From Janthinobacterium sp. TND4EL3 (GTDB taxonomy: Bacteria > Pseudomonadota > Gammaproteobacteria > Burkholderiales > Burkholderiaceae_D): a DNA stretch of 64,000 nt. The notes under the pieces were generated by a model that saw nothing but the letters and a program-made list of their open reading frames with translations, searched no databases and had not been told where the DNA came from. The position numbers and the translations under genes were made by a program. This document shows positions 44,776-53,909 of this stretch, one piece after another (position 1 is the first letter of the stretch; each line of letters opens with the position of its first letter). Where the stretch lies: positions 372,001 through 436,000 of the forward strand of contig NZ_FTMV01000003.1 in assembly GCF_900156175.1 (NCBI RefSeq). The letters run 5' to 3'.

Positions 44776-45798
44776 ATGAAACTCGCAACCCTGAAAAACG
44801 GCAGCCGCGACGGCGCCCTGATCCTCGTCAGCCGCGACCTGCGCCAGTACCAGCGCGTGGCCGCCATCGCCCCCACCCTGCAGGCGGCGCTCGACAACTG
44901 GGACGCCGTGGCGCCGAAGCTGGAGCAGGCCTACGCGGCCCTGAACGCGGGCCAGGCGCCCGACGCGCAGCCGTTTGACGCCAAACTGTGCCACTCGCCG
45001 CTGCCGCGCGCCTACCAGTGGGCCGACGGTTCGGCCTACATCAACCACGTGGAACTGGTGCGCAAGGCGCGCAACGCGGAAGTGCCGGCTTCGTTCTACA
45101 CGGACCCGCTGATGTACCAGGGCGGCTCGGACAGCTTTATCGGCCCGCGCGACCCTATCTTCGCCCTGTCGGAAGAGTGGGGCATCGACCTGGAGGCGGA
45201 AGTGGCCGTCGTCACGGGCGACGTGGCCATGGGTGCCAGCGTGGCCGATGCAGCCAAGGCGATTCGCCTGGTGATGCTGGTCAACGACGTCTCGCTGCGC
45301 AACCTGATCCCGGGCGAACTGGCCAAGGGCTTCGGCTTCTTCCAGTCGAAGGCGGCCAGCGCATTTTCGCCCGTCGCCGTCACGCCCGATGAACTGGGGG
45401 CCGACTGGGCCGACAGCAAGCTGCACCTGCCGCTGCTGGTGGACCTGAACGGCCAGCCCTTCGGCAAACCCAATGCGGGCGAAGACATGACCTTCAATTT
45501 TGCGCAGCTCGTCGCCCATGCGGCGAAGACGCGCGAACTGGGCGCCGGCAGCATCGTCGGCTCGGGCACCGTGTCGAACAAGCAGGGCAACCTGTTCGGT
45601 TCCAGCATCGAGCATGGCGGCGTGGGCTACTGCTGCCTGGCCGAAGTGCGCATGTATGAAACCATCGAGCACGGCGCGCCGAAGACGGCCTACCTGAAGT
45701 TTGGCGACACGGTGCGCATCGAGATGCGCGACGCGGCCGGCGCCAGCATTTTCGGCAGCATCGAGCAGGCGGTCGCGCTGTATGCTGGCCGCGCCTGA
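44776..45798 (+). CDS. Fumarylacetoacetate hydrolase family protein
   Basis: A 340-residue FAH-family enzyme, splitting a C-C bond in a 1,3-diketone acid such as fumarylacetoacetate. Motifs: a catalytic core with EEWGIDLEAEVAVVTGDV (metal-binding Glu/Asp), LVNDVSLRNLIPGELAKGFGF, and the C-terminal GSGTVSNKQGNLF. Followed 14 bases later by maiA, the enzyme that supplies its substrate in homogentisate or gentisate breakdown. Confidence 0.92.
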   Translation: MKLATLKNGSRDGALILVSRDLRQYQRVAAIAPTLQAALDNWDAVAPKLEQAYAALNAGQAPDAQPFDAKLCHSPLPRAYQWADGSAYINHVELVRKARNAEVPASFYTDPLMYQGGSDSFIGPRDPIFALSEEWGIDLEAEVAVVTGDVAMGASVADAAKAIRLVMLVNDVSLRNLIPGELAKGFGFFQSKAASAFSPVAVTPDELGADWADSKLHLPLLVDLNGQPFGKPNAGEDMTFNFAQLVAHAAKTRELGAGSIVGSGTVSNKQGNLFGSSIEHGGVGYCCLAEVRMYETIEHGAPKTAYLKFGDTVRIEMRDAAGASIFGSIEQAVALYAGRA

Positions 45799-45812
45799 GG
45801 GGAGGGCGCCCC

Positions 45813-46463
45813 ATGAAGCTGTACACCTATTTCCGCAGTTCGGCCGCCTACCGCGTGCGCATCGCCCTCAATTTGAAGGGCATCGATTACGACAGCATCG
45901 CCGTGCACCTGCTGCAGGACGGCGGCCAGCAGCTGCTGCCGGCCTACCGCGCCGTCAACCCGTCGGCGCTGGTGCCGGCCCTCGATGACGACGGCGCCAT
46001 CCTGACGCAGTCGCTGGCCATCCTCGAATACCTCGACGAGACGCACGCGGCCGCGCCCCTGCTGCCGGCCGACGCGCTGGGACGCGCCCGCGTGCGCGCG
46101 CTGGCGCTGGCGATCGCCTGCGACGCCCATCCGCTGACGAATCTGCGTGTCCTGAAGTACCTGAAAGGGACGCTGGGCCTGTCCGAGGAAACCAAGCAGG
46201 AATGGTACCGCCACTGGATGGCCGAAGGACTGGCGGCCGTCGAGGCGCTGCTGGCCCAGGGCGATCCTGCCGGCACGGCCCTGTTCTGCCATGGCGACAG
46301 CCCCACGATGGCCGACTGCTGCCTCGTGCCGCAGGTGTTCAATGCGCAGCGCTTCGCCATCGACCTGGCGCCTTACCCGCGCGTGGCGCGCATCCATGCG
46401 CATTGCGCCGGCTTGCCCGCGTTTGCCGCCGCCCATCCGTCGCGCCAGCCTGACGCCGAGTAA
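45813..46463 (+). CDS. maiA: Maleylacetoacetate (or maleylpyruvate) isomerase
   Basis: A 216-residue zeta-class glutathione transferase. The family active-site stretch YFRSSAAYRVRIALN (Ser residues for glutathione activation) is near the N-terminus, and HPLTNLRVLKYL and a C-terminal GDSPTMADCCLVPQVFNA mark the second domain. It makes cis-trans isomers for the FAH enzyme upstream. No homogentisate or gentisate dioxygenase is encoded in the window, so which aromatic feeds this route is unknown. A terminator follows at 46489. Confidence 0.93.
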   Translation: MKLYTYFRSSAAYRVRIALNLKGIDYDSIAVHLLQDGGQQLLPAYRAVNPSALVPALDDDGAILTQSLAILEYLDETHAAAPLLPADALGRARVRALALAIACDAHPLTNLRVLKYLKGTLGLSEETKQEWYRHWMAEGLAAVEALLAQGDPAGTALFCHGDSPTMADCCLVPQVFNAQRFAIDLAPYPRVARIHAHCAGLPAFAAAHPSRQPDAE

Positions 46464-46488
46464 GGTTGCGCCGCATCAAACGCAAGCC

Positions 46489-46520
46489 GCCCCGGCCAGC
46501 ATGCAGGCCGGGGCTTTTTT
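46489..46520 (+). terminator. Rho-independent terminator of the aromatic operon
   Basis: Perfect 9-base stem GCCCCGGCC/GGCCGGGGC with an 8-base loop and a T run at 46515-46520. Confidence 0.93.
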
Positions 46521-46603
46521 ATGCGGAATTGATTTTGGGCAGTCAATGCCTGCTTGCCGGTAGGCTACAATTTGCGTTTGCCCAAATATTTTACTGACGC
46601 GCC

Positions 46604-47383
46604 ATGACCGCAACAATCGTTCCTGCCAGCATCACCGATGCCCTGTCCCTGGCGCATGCTTCCTGGCGGCCCATCCTGCTGCGCGGCCTGCACGCCGTGA
46701 TGGCGGCCGATCCCGCCTACCTGCCGGCGCTGGCCGCCGACGATTACCTGCCCACGCAGGGCAGGCTGTTCGCCGCCTTTGCCTTGCCGCTGGCGCAGGT
46801 GCGCTACGTGCTGGTGGGCGAGGGGCCGTATCCGCGCGCCGACAGCGCCACGGGCGTGTGCTTCATGGATGGCGCCGTCGGGGGGCTGTGGTCGGCGACG
46901 GGCCTGTCGAAGCCCGTCAACCGCGCCACGTCCCTGCGCAACTTCATGAAGATGCTGCTGGTGGCCGATGGCCAGCTGCAGGCTGGCGATACTTCCGGCG
47001 CCGCCATGGCGCCCGTGGCGGCGGCCGCGCAGCTACCGGACAGCGGCGTGATCCAGACCCTGCCCGACTTGCAGCGCAAGATGACGGAACAGGGCTTTTT
47101 GCTGCTCAACGCGGCGCTGGTGTTCCGTTCCCACGTGCCGCCCGTGCAGGATGCGCGCGGCTGGCTGCCCTTCCTGCAGGTGGTGCTGGAAGCGCTGGCA
47201 CGGCCGGGCGGCGCGGCCCTGCCGCAACTGGTGCTGTGGGGCAAGATTGCAGAGCTGATCAAGCGCTTGCCGGCGGCGGCATTGTTGCCGCAGGTCACGG
47301 CGGAACATCCGTATAATCTGTCCTTTATCGGCAACAGCGACATGCAGGCCTTGTTCGGCCCGATGCAGCTGTTGCGTGCCTGA
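46604..47383 (+). CDS. Uracil-DNA glycosylase-like protein with altered catalytic motifs
   Basis: A 259-residue protein of the uracil-DNA glycosylase fold. The motif A region reads YVLVGEGPYPRAD where family 1 enzymes have G-Q-D-P-Y-H; so the water-activating Asp is Gly74 and the following His is Pro77. The motif with the second catalytic His keeps H235 but reads EHPYNLS instead of H-P-S-P-L-S. The middle (LLLNAALVFRSHVPP) is UNG-like. Either the enzyme uses another mechanism or substrate, or it is a non-catalytic DNA-binding relative. A NADAR gene follows after 38 bases, on the same strand. Confidence 0.75.
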   Translation: MTATIVPASITDALSLAHASWRPILLRGLHAVMAADPAYLPALAADDYLPTQGRLFAAFALPLAQVRYVLVGEGPYPRADSATGVCFMDGAVGGLWSATGLSKPVNRATSLRNFMKMLLVADGQLQAGDTSGAAMAPVAAAAQLPDSGVIQTLPDLQRKMTEQGFLLLNAALVFRSHVPPVQDARGWLPFLQVVLEALARPGGAALPQLVLWGKIAELIKRLPAAALLPQVTAEHPYNLSFIGNSDMQALFGPMQLLRA

Positions 47384-47421
47384 GATTGAATTGGCGCCTG
47401 TCTGGCGGAAGTGCGGGGAAT

Positions 47422-47973
47422 ATGCAAATCAGTAACGTGGAAGAATTGAAGGCGTGGATCGCGGCCGGCGGCGTGCCCGACTATCTGTATTTCTGGGGCC
47501 ACACGCCGGCGCAGCCGCAGGTGCCCGACAAAAGCTGCTTCAGCCAGTGGTTTCCGTCGCCGTTCAGCCTGGCGGGAGTGACGTATGCGACGGCCGAGCA
47601 TTACATGATGGCGCAAAAGGCGGCCCTGTTTGGCGACACGGCCGTGCAGGCGCGCATCGTGGCGGCCGAACGGCCGTCGGAAGTGAAGAAGCTGGGGCGC
47701 GAAGTGGCCAATTTCGACGCCAAGGTCTGGGAAGCGGCGCGCGCGGGCATCGTCTTCGATGGCAACTTTGCCAAGTTCTCGCAAAAAGCCGCGCTGCGCA
47801 AGTTCCTGCTGGGCACGGGCGAGCGCGTCATCGTCGAAGCCAGTCCCGTCGACCGCATCTGGGGCGTGGGCCTGGCGTCGGACAATCCGCGCATCGGCGA
47901 TCCATCGCGCTGGGACGGCTTGAACCTGCTGGGGTTTGAGTTAATGAAAGTACGCAGCGCTCTGCGTGCCTGA
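47422..47973 (+). CDS. NADAR-family protein (YbiA-like N-glycosidase)
   Basis: A 183-residue NADAR domain (DUF1768). Features: FSQWFPSPFSLAGVTYATAEHYMMAQKA near residue 40, then FGDTAVQARIV, and DRIWGVGLASDNPRIGDP with the catalytic-loop residues. Members include YbiA, which breaks glycosidic bonds in damaged riboflavin intermediates, and domains that remove ADP-ribose from guanine in DNA. The gene follows a UDG-like gene, so a link to base repair is suggested but not shown. The ATG at 47422 follows GGGGAA; a TTG at 47386 is less likely. Confidence 0.87.
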   Translation: MQISNVEELKAWIAAGGVPDYLYFWGHTPAQPQVPDKSCFSQWFPSPFSLAGVTYATAEHYMMAQKAALFGDTAVQARIVAAERPSEVKKLGREVANFDAKVWEAARAGIVFDGNFAKFSQKAALRKFLLGTGERVIVEASPVDRIWGVGLASDNPRIGDPSRWDGLNLLGFELMKVRSALRA

Positions 47974-48056
47974 GCAGTACTGTTGTTTTCCTGATGCCGC
48001 CGCGCCTGGCGCGGCCGGCCATGCCCCTGCCAGCCCTGTGGTCATCGCGGGGCGCT

Positions 48057-48105
48057 CTGACAAACCCCGCCGAATTTGTTATACTTGACTAAATCATTCA
48101 ACTAC
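48057..48105 (+). promoter_or_regulatory. iscR promoter with IscR-type operator
   Basis: -35 CTGACA (48057-48062), 17-base spacer, -10 TATACT (48080-48085). Overlapping the -10 is ATACTTGACTAAATCATTCA (from 48081), followed by ACTAC, which resembles the type 1 IscR site and would let cluster-loaded IscR repress its own operon. Confidence 0.75.
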
Positions 48106-48162
48106 TCGGGGTTTGAGGAGTTGAAAAACCGCAATATTTTAAACCAGTTGACCAGAGGATGT

Positions 48163-48639
48163 ATGCGTCTGACTACAAAAGGCCGTTTTGCCGTGACTGC
48201 GATGATCGATCTTGCCCTGCGCCAAGGCAAGGGACCGGTCACCTTGTCCGGCATCAGCCAGCGCCAGTCGATTTCCCTGTCCTACCTGGAACAGCTGTTC
48301 GGCAAGCTGCGCCGGCATGAGATCGTCGAGTCGATCCGCGGTCCGGGCGGCGGCTACAGCCTGGCGCGCCGTGCCGACAAGGTGACGGTGGCCGACATCA
48401 TCATCGCCGTCGACGAGCCGCTCGATGCCACGCAGTGCGGCGGCAAGGAACATTGCCACGGCGCCGACGCGGCCACGGGGGCGCGCTGCATGACGCATGA
48501 ATTGTGGTCCACGCTCAACGAAAAAATGGTCGATTATCTGGATTCTGTGTCCCTGCAGGACCTGGTCGACCAGCAGAGACAAAAGATTGCCGAACAAAGC
48601 GTGATGGTGATGCACCGTAACCACGCCGCCCTCGGTTGA
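48163..48639 (+). CDS. iscR: Iron-sulfur cluster regulator IscR
   Basis: A 158-residue Rrf2-family repressor that senses 2Fe-2S status and controls the isc operon. Winged-helix: RLTTKGRFAVTAMIDLAL start and SISLSYLEQLFGKLRR. Cluster ligands are C92, C98, C109 and H112. In E. coli these are 92, 98, 104 and 107, so the loop between the second and third ligand is five residues longer here. Start at 48163 gives the family N-terminus. It heads iscS-U-A-hscB-A-fdx-iscX. Confidence 0.96.
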   Translation: MRLTTKGRFAVTAMIDLALRQGKGPVTLSGISQRQSISLSYLEQLFGKLRRHEIVESIRGPGGGYSLARRADKVTVADIIIAVDEPLDATQCGGKEHCHGADAATGARCMTHELWSTLNEKMVDYLDSVSLQDLVDQQRQKIAEQSVMVMHRNHAALG

Positions 48640-48679
48640 ACATAACAAAATACCAAGTTGCTGATTGCAGGAGTTATTG

Positions 48680-49936
48680 ATGAACGCCCCAGAAAAAAAC
48701 GTAGGCCAAGTGCACTTTGAAACCGCACCGCATTTCCCGATCTACATGGATTACTCGGCCACCACGCCGATCGATCCCCGCGTCGCCGACAAGATGATTC
48801 CCTACCTGCGCGAGCAGTTCGGCAATCCGGCATCGCGCAGCCACATGTATGGCTGGACGGCGGAAAAAGCCGTGGAAGAGGCGCGCGGCCACGTGGCGGC
48901 CCTGGTGAACGCCGATCCGCGCGAAATCATCTGGACTTCCGGTGCGACGGAAAGCAACAACCTGGCCATCAAGGGCGCGGCGCAGTTCTACAAGACCAAG
49001 GGCAAGCACATCATCACCGTCAAGACCGAGCATAAATCGGTGCTCGACACGGTGCGCGAACTGGAACGCATCGGCTTCGAAGCGACCTACCTGGAACCGC
49101 AGGACAACGGCCTGATCACCGTCGAGCAGCTGGCCGCGGCCGTGCGCCCGGACACCATCCTCGTGTCGGTGATGCTGGTGAACAACGAAATCGGCGTGAT
49201 CCAGCCGATCGACGAGATCGGCGCGTTCTGCCGCTCGAAAGGCATCATCTTCCATTGCGACGCCGCACAGGCGACGGGCAAGGTCGTCATCGACCTGCAA
49301 AAGACCAAGGTCGACCTGATGACCTTCACCGCACATAAAACCTACGGCCCGAAAGGCGTGGGCGCCCTGTACGTCTGCCGCAAGCCGCGCGTGCGCCTGG
49401 AAGCGCAGATGCACGGCGGCGGCCATGAGCGCGGCCTGCGCTCGGGCACCCTGCCGACGCACCAGATCGTGGGCATGGGCGAGAGCTTCCGCATCGCCAA
49501 GGAAGAGATGGACAGCGAAATCGGCCGCATCCAGGCCTTGCGCGACCGCCTGGCCAAGGGCCTGCAAGAGATCGAAGAAGTCTACATCAACGGCGACATG
49601 GACCACCGCGTGCCGCACAACCTGAACGTCAGCTTCAACTACGTCGAAGGCGAGTCGCTGATCATGGCGATCAAGGATATCGCCGTGTCGTCCGGTTCGG
49701 CCTGCACCTCGGCCAGCCTGGAGCCATCGTACGTGCTGCGCGCCCTGGGCCGCAGCGACGAACTGGCGCACAGCTCGATCCGCTTCACCATCGGCCGCTT
49801 CTCGACCGAGGAAGACATCGACTTCGCCGTGAACCTGCTGAAATCGAAAGTACACAAATTGCGTGAGCTGTCGCCGCTGTGGGACATGTTCAAAGAGGGA
49901 ATCGATATCAATTCGATTCAATGGGCCGCGCATTAA
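48680..49936 (+). CDS. iscS: Cysteine desulfurase IscS
   Basis: A 418-residue PLP enzyme that takes sulfur from cysteine for Fe-S clusters and tRNA thiolation. PLP lysine in [12 protein letters not shown], and the persulfide-carrying cysteine in [14 protein letters not shown] near the C-terminus. Opening [14 protein letters not shown] is typical. GCAGGAG lies ten bases before the ATG at 48680. About 40 bases separate it from iscR. Confidence 0.98.
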   Translation: MNAPEKNVGQVHFETAPHFPIYMDYSATTPIDPRVADKMIPYLREQFGNPASRSHMYGWTAEKAVEEARGHVAALVNADPREIIWTSGATESNNLAIKGAAQFYKTKGKHIITVKTEHKSVLDTVRELERIGFEATYLEPQDNGLITVEQLAAAVRPDTILVSVMLVNNEIGVIQPIDEIGAFCRSKGIIFHCDAAQATGKVVIDLQKTKVDLMTFTAHKTYGPKGVGALYVCRKPRVRLEAQMHGGGHERGLRSGTLPTHQIVGMGESFRIAKEEMDSEIGRIQALRDRLAKGLQEIEEVYINGDMDHRVPHNLNVSFNYVEGESLIMAIKDIAVSSGSACTSASLEPSYVLRALGRSDELAHSSIRFTIGRFSTEEDIDFAVNLLKSKVHKLRELSPLWDMFKEGIDINSIQWAAH

Positions 49937-49989
49937 CCAACACGTGGCCTCTGTGATGGGGCCGGCAAGAATATTAAAGGAGCATCAAA

Positions 49990-50379
49990 ATGGCTTACTC
50001 GGACAAAGTACTCGATCACTACGAAAACCCGCGCAACGTGGGCGCTTTCGACAAGGGTGATGAAACCATCGGCACCGGCATGGTGGGCGCGCCCGCCTGC
50101 GGCGACGTGATGAAACTGCAGATCAAGGTCGGCGCCGATGGCCTGATCGAAGACGCGAAATTCAAGACCTATGGCTGCGGTTCGGCCATCGCGTCGAGCT
50201 CGCTGGTGACGGAATGGGTCAAGGGCAAGACCCTGGACCAGGCGCTGGCCATCAAGAACACGCAGATCGCCGAAGAACTGGCCCTGCCTCCAGTGAAGAT
50301 CCACTGCTCGATCCTGGCGGAAGACGCCATCAAGGCAGCCGTTCTGGATTACCAGACCCGCCATCCAGTAGCAGCTTAA
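49990..50379 (+). CDS. iscU: Fe-S cluster scaffold IscU
   Basis: A 129-residue scaffold on which IscS and iron build the nascent cluster. Cluster residues: Cys in GAPACGDVM, Cys in KTYGCGSAIASSS and Cys in KIHCSILAEDA; an HscA-binding motif LPPVKIHCS is present. Full length. Confidence 0.98.
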   Translation: MAYSDKVLDHYENPRNVGAFDKGDETIGTGMVGAPACGDVMKLQIKVGADGLIEDAKFKTYGCGSAIASSSLVTEWVKGKTLDQALAIKNTQIAEELALPPVKIHCSILAEDAIKAAVLDYQTRHPVAA

Positions 50380-50430
50380 ACGTTGGCAGCCCGCCCCGGC
50401 CGCAAGGCCGGGGCAGTAGCGGAGAAATAC

Positions 50431-50751
50431 ATGATCACACTGACCGAAAAAGCGGCGAAGCACATCAACCGTTATATCGAACGGCGCGGCAAGGGCGTGG
50501 GCCTGCGCTTCGGCGTGCGCACCACGGGCTGCTCGGGCCTGGCCTACAAGCTCGAATACGTCGATGAAGCGGCGGCCGAAGACAGCGTTTTTGAGTCGCA
50601 CGGCGTGAAAGTCTTCGTCGATCCGAAAAGCCTGCCCTACATCGACGGCACGGAACTCGATTTCGCGCGCGAAGGCTTGAACGAAGGCTTCAAGTTCCAC
50701 AATCCGAACGAAAAAGACGCCTGCGGCTGCGGCGAGAGCTTTAGAATTTAA
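50431..50751 (+). CDS. iscA: Fe-S carrier protein IscA
   Basis: A 106-residue A-type carrier that delivers clusters to targets. Three family cysteines are visible: GCSGLAY in the middle and CGCGESF near the C-terminus. ATG at 50431 after GGAG; an earlier TTG (50383) would not give the family N-terminus. Confidence 0.97.
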   Translation: MITLTEKAAKHINRYIERRGKGVGLRFGVRTTGCSGLAYKLEYVDEAAAEDSVFESHGVKVFVDPKSLPYIDGTELDFAREGLNEGFKFHNPNEKDACGCGESFRI

Positions 50752-50815
50752 AAGCTGGCAAGACCCCGGTCGGTGCGCTGTACTCATCGATTGAGGCGCA
50801 GCGACCACCGACACT

Positions 50816-51331
50816 ATGCAAAACCACTTCGAACTCTTCCAGTTGCCGGCCCAGTTCACGCTCGACATGAGCGCGCTTGACGCGGCTTACCGCGACGTGC
50901 AGGGCAAGGTCCATCCCGACCGCTTCATCAACGCCAGCAGCGCCGAAAAGCGTGTCGCCATGCAATGGGCCACGCGCGCCAATGAAGCCTATCAAACCCT
51001 GAAAAGCCCGCAAAAGCGCGCGCAATACTTGTGCGAGATCAATGGCGTCGATTTGCAGACGGAGTCGAACACGGCCATGCCCGTCAGCTTCCTGATGCAG
51101 CAGATGGAATGGCGCGAGGAGCTGGGCGATGCGCGCGCGGGCAAGGACGCCGACGCGCTCGACGCCCTGGACCGCCAGCTGCGCGGCGAACGCAAGGCCT
51201 TGCTGGCCCAGGTAGCGGCCCAGCTCGACGCGGGCGACTATGCAAATGCCGCGCAAAGCGTGCGCGCCCTGATGTTCCTCGATAAATTCGGCGAGGAAGT
51301 GCGTTTTGCATACGAGGCGCTGGAAGCCTGA
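50816..51331 (+). CDS. hscB: Fe-S co-chaperone HscB
   Basis: A 171-residue J-domain protein that brings IscU to HscA. J-domain with HPD in VQGKVHPDRFINAS and the C-terminal three-helix IscU-binding domain. In-family length and position between iscA and hscA. Confidence 0.96.
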   Translation: MQNHFELFQLPAQFTLDMSALDAAYRDVQGKVHPDRFINASSAEKRVAMQWATRANEAYQTLKSPQKRAQYLCEINGVDLQTESNTAMPVSFLMQQMEWREELGDARAGKDADALDALDRQLRGERKALLAQVAAQLDAGDYANAAQSVRALMFLDKFGEEVRFAYEALEA

Positions 51332-51419
51332 CTGACCAAGCGCCAGTCCGGCGCGCGTCTTATAATGCGCGACAGGCATCAGCTGCATCACGCAAAAAAT
51401 TAATCGAGGCACGAATACA

Positions 51420-53300
51420 ATGGCACTTCTGCAAATTTCCGAACCAGGCATGTCGACCGCGCCGCACCAGCACCGCCTGGCCGTCGGCATCGACCTTGGC
51501 ACCACCAATTCCCTGGTCGCGACCGTGCGCAACAGCATTCCCGAGGTGCTCAACGACGAGGAAGGGCACTCCCTGCTGCCGTCCGTCGTGCGCTACCTGC
51601 CGAACGGCCATGCGAACATCGGCTACAAGGCCCTGGCCGCACAGACCACCGACCCGAAGAACACCATCGTGTCCGTGAAACGCTTCATGGGCCGCGGCCT
51701 GGCCGACATCGCCTACGCCGAAAACCTGCCCTATGACTTCCAGGACACGCCTGGCATGGTGCAGCTGAAAACCGTGGCCGGCGTGAAAAGCCCCGTGGAA
51801 GTGTCGGCGCAAATCCTCGCCACCCTGCGCCAGCGCGCGGAAGATTCGCTGGGCGACGACCTGGTGGGCGCCGTGATTACCGTGCCGGCGTATTTCGACG
51901 ATGCCCAGCGCCAGGCGACGAAAGATGCGGCGCAATTGGCCGGCATCAATGTCTTGCGCCTGCTGAGCGAGCCGACGGCCGCCGCCATCGCCTACGGCCT
52001 CGATAACGCTTCCGAAGGCGTGTACGCCGTGTACGACCTTGGCGGCGGCACTTTCGATATCTCCATCCTGAAGCTGAGCAAGGGTGTGTTTGAAGTGCTG
52101 TCCACGGGCGGCGATTCGGCCCTGGGCGGCGACGATTTCGACCGCCGCCTGTTCTGCTGGATCAGCGAGCAGGCCAAGCTGGCGCCGCTGTCGGACGAAG
52201 ACACGGCCATCCTGATGGTGAAAGCGCGCGAAATCAAGGAATTGCTGTCGACCAAGCCGGAAACGACGATAGACGCCAAGCTGAACTCGGGCGAAGAAAT
52301 CCACCTGCGCATCACGGCGGCCGACTTTGCCGCCATGACGCAGCACCTGGTGGGCAAGACCATGAACGCCATCAAGAAAGCCTTGCGCGACGCGAACGTG
52401 GATGCGGACGATGTCGACGGCGTGGTGATGGTGGGCGGCGCCACGCGCATGCCGCACGTGCAGCGCGCCGTGAGCGAATTCTTCCACACGACGCCGCACG
52501 CGAATATCGACCCCGATAAAGTCGTGGCGCTGGGCGCGGCCATCCAGGCGAACTTGCTCGCTGGCAACCGCGCCGCCGGCGACGACTGGCTGCTGCTGGA
52601 CGTCATTCCGCTGTCCCTCGGTATCGAAACCATGGGCGGCCTGGTGGAAAAGATCATTCCCCGCAATTCGACGATACCGTGCGCGCGCGCCCAGGAATTC
52701 ACGACCTTCAAGGATGGCCAGACGGCCCTGGCCGTGCATGTGCTGCAGGGCGAGCGCGAACTGGTCAGCGATTGCCGCTCGCTGGCGCGCTTTGAGCTGC
52801 GCGGCATTCCGCCGATGGTGGCGGGCGCCGCGCGCATCCGCATCACCTACCAGGTCGATGCGGACGGCTTGCTGTCCGTCTCGGCGCGCGAACTGCGCTC
52901 GGGCGTGGAAGCGTCGATCAGCGTCAAGCCCGCCTACGGCCTGGGCGACGACGACATCGCCCGCATGCTGCAGGATTCCTACACCTCGGCCGACACCGAC
53001 ATGGTGGCGCGCGCGCTGCGCGAAGAGCAGGTGGAAGCGGAACGCATCCTGCTGGCCACGCAGTCGGCGCTCGATGAAGACGGCGGCTTGCTGGACGCGG
53101 ACGAGCGCGCGGCCGTGGACGGCTTGATGCAGAAGGTGCGCGACGCTATTGCCCAATCGCAAAGCGGCGCCATCGACCACCAGGCATTGAAGCTGGCGAT
53201 CGAGCTGCTGGCCGACGGCACCGAGGAGTTCGCCTCGCGCCGCATGGACCGCAGCGTGCGCACGGCATTGACGGGCAAATCGCTCGACCAGGTCGTTTAA
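51420..53300 (+). CDS. hscA: Fe-S chaperone HscA (Hsp70)
   Basis: A 626-residue specialised Hsp70 that releases clusters from IscU. ATPase motifs: [28 protein letters not shown], and [13 protein letters not shown]; then substrate-binding and lid domains. Complete. It starts 88 bases after hscB. Confidence 0.97.
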   Translation: MALLQISEPGMSTAPHQHRLAVGIDLGTTNSLVATVRNSIPEVLNDEEGHSLLPSVVRYLPNGHANIGYKALAAQTTDPKNTIVSVKRFMGRGLADIAYAENLPYDFQDTPGMVQLKTVAGVKSPVEVSAQILATLRQRAEDSLGDDLVGAVITVPAYFDDAQRQATKDAAQLAGINVLRLLSEPTAAAIAYGLDNASEGVYAVYDLGGGTFDISILKLSKGVFEVLSTGGDSALGGDDFDRRLFCWISEQAKLAPLSDEDTAILMVKAREIKELLSTKPETTIDAKLNSGEEIHLRITAADFAAMTQHLVGKTMNAIKKALRDANVDADDVDGVVMVGGATRMPHVQRAVSEFFHTTPHANIDPDKVVALGAAIQANLLAGNRAAGDDWLLLDVIPLSLGIETMGGLVEKIIPRNSTIPCARAQEFTTFKDGQTALAVHVLQGERELVSDCRSLARFELRGIPPMVAGAARIRITYQVDADGLLSVSARELRSGVEASISVKPAYGLGDDDIARMLQDSYTSADTDMVARALREEQVEAERILLATQSALDEDGGLLDADERAAVDGLMQKVRDAIAQSQSGAIDHQALKLAIELLADGTEEFASRRMDRSVRTALTGKSLDQVV

Positions 53301-53371
53301 AGATAATTGACATGCGCGCCGCAGGCACTCGCCGCGGCCGCGACCCGAATGACAGACTGAAAGAAGAAACC

Positions 53372-53713
53372 ATGCCACAAATCGTTATCCTGCCGCACGC
53401 CAAGCTTTGCCCGGACGGCGCCGTCATCGAAGCACCAAGCGGCAAGTCCATCTGCGACATCCTGCTGGAAAACGACATCGACATCGAGCATGCCTGCGAA
53501 AAATCGTGCGCCTGCACCACCTGCCACGTGCTGGTGCGCGAAGGCATCGAATCCTTGAACGAAGCGACGGAACTGGAAGAAGACATGCTGGACAAGGCCT
53601 GGGGCCTGGAAGCCGTGTCGCGCCTGTCGTGCCAGTCCATCGTGGCCGAGGCCGACCTCGTCGTCGAAATCCCGAAATACACGATCAACCAGGTCAGCGA
53701 AGGCAGTCACTAA
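53372..53713 (+). CDS. fdx: ISC-type 2Fe-2S ferredoxin
   Basis: A 113-residue adrenodoxin-type ferredoxin donating electrons for cluster assembly. Ligands in HACEKSCACTTCHVLV (C-x5-C-x2-C) and in RLSCQS near residue 90. The ATG at 53372 is the family start; the longer frame from 53312 is not. Confidence 0.96.
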   Translation: MPQIVILPHAKLCPDGAVIEAPSGKSICDILLENDIDIEHACEKSCACTTCHVLVREGIESLNEATELEEDMLDKAWGLEAVSRLSCQSIVAEADLVVEIPKYTINQVSEGSH

Positions 53714-53714
53714 C

Positions 53715-53909
53715 ATGAAATGGTCCGACATACACGCGATCGCCGAGGCTTTGTTCGACGCGCATCCGGACATCGATCCCCTGACCGTGCGGTTCACCGA
53801 CCTGCATAACTGGGTGGTGGAACTGGACGGCTTCGACGATGACCACACGCGCGGCGGCGAAAAAGTGCTCGAAGCGATACAGATGGCGTGGATCGATGAA
53901 GCGCGCTAA
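53715..53909 (+). CDS. iscX: Fe-S assembly protein IscX
   Basis: A 64-residue IscX (YfhJ), an iron-binding regulator of IscS. Pattern MKWSDIHAIAEALFD, the acidic LDGFDDD and a final AWIDEA. It ends the isc operon, and overlaps the following methyltransferase start by 14 bases. Confidence 0.95.
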   Translation: MKWSDIHAIAEALFDAHPDIDPLTVRFTDLHNWVVELDGFDDDHTRGGEKVLEAIQMAWIDEAR

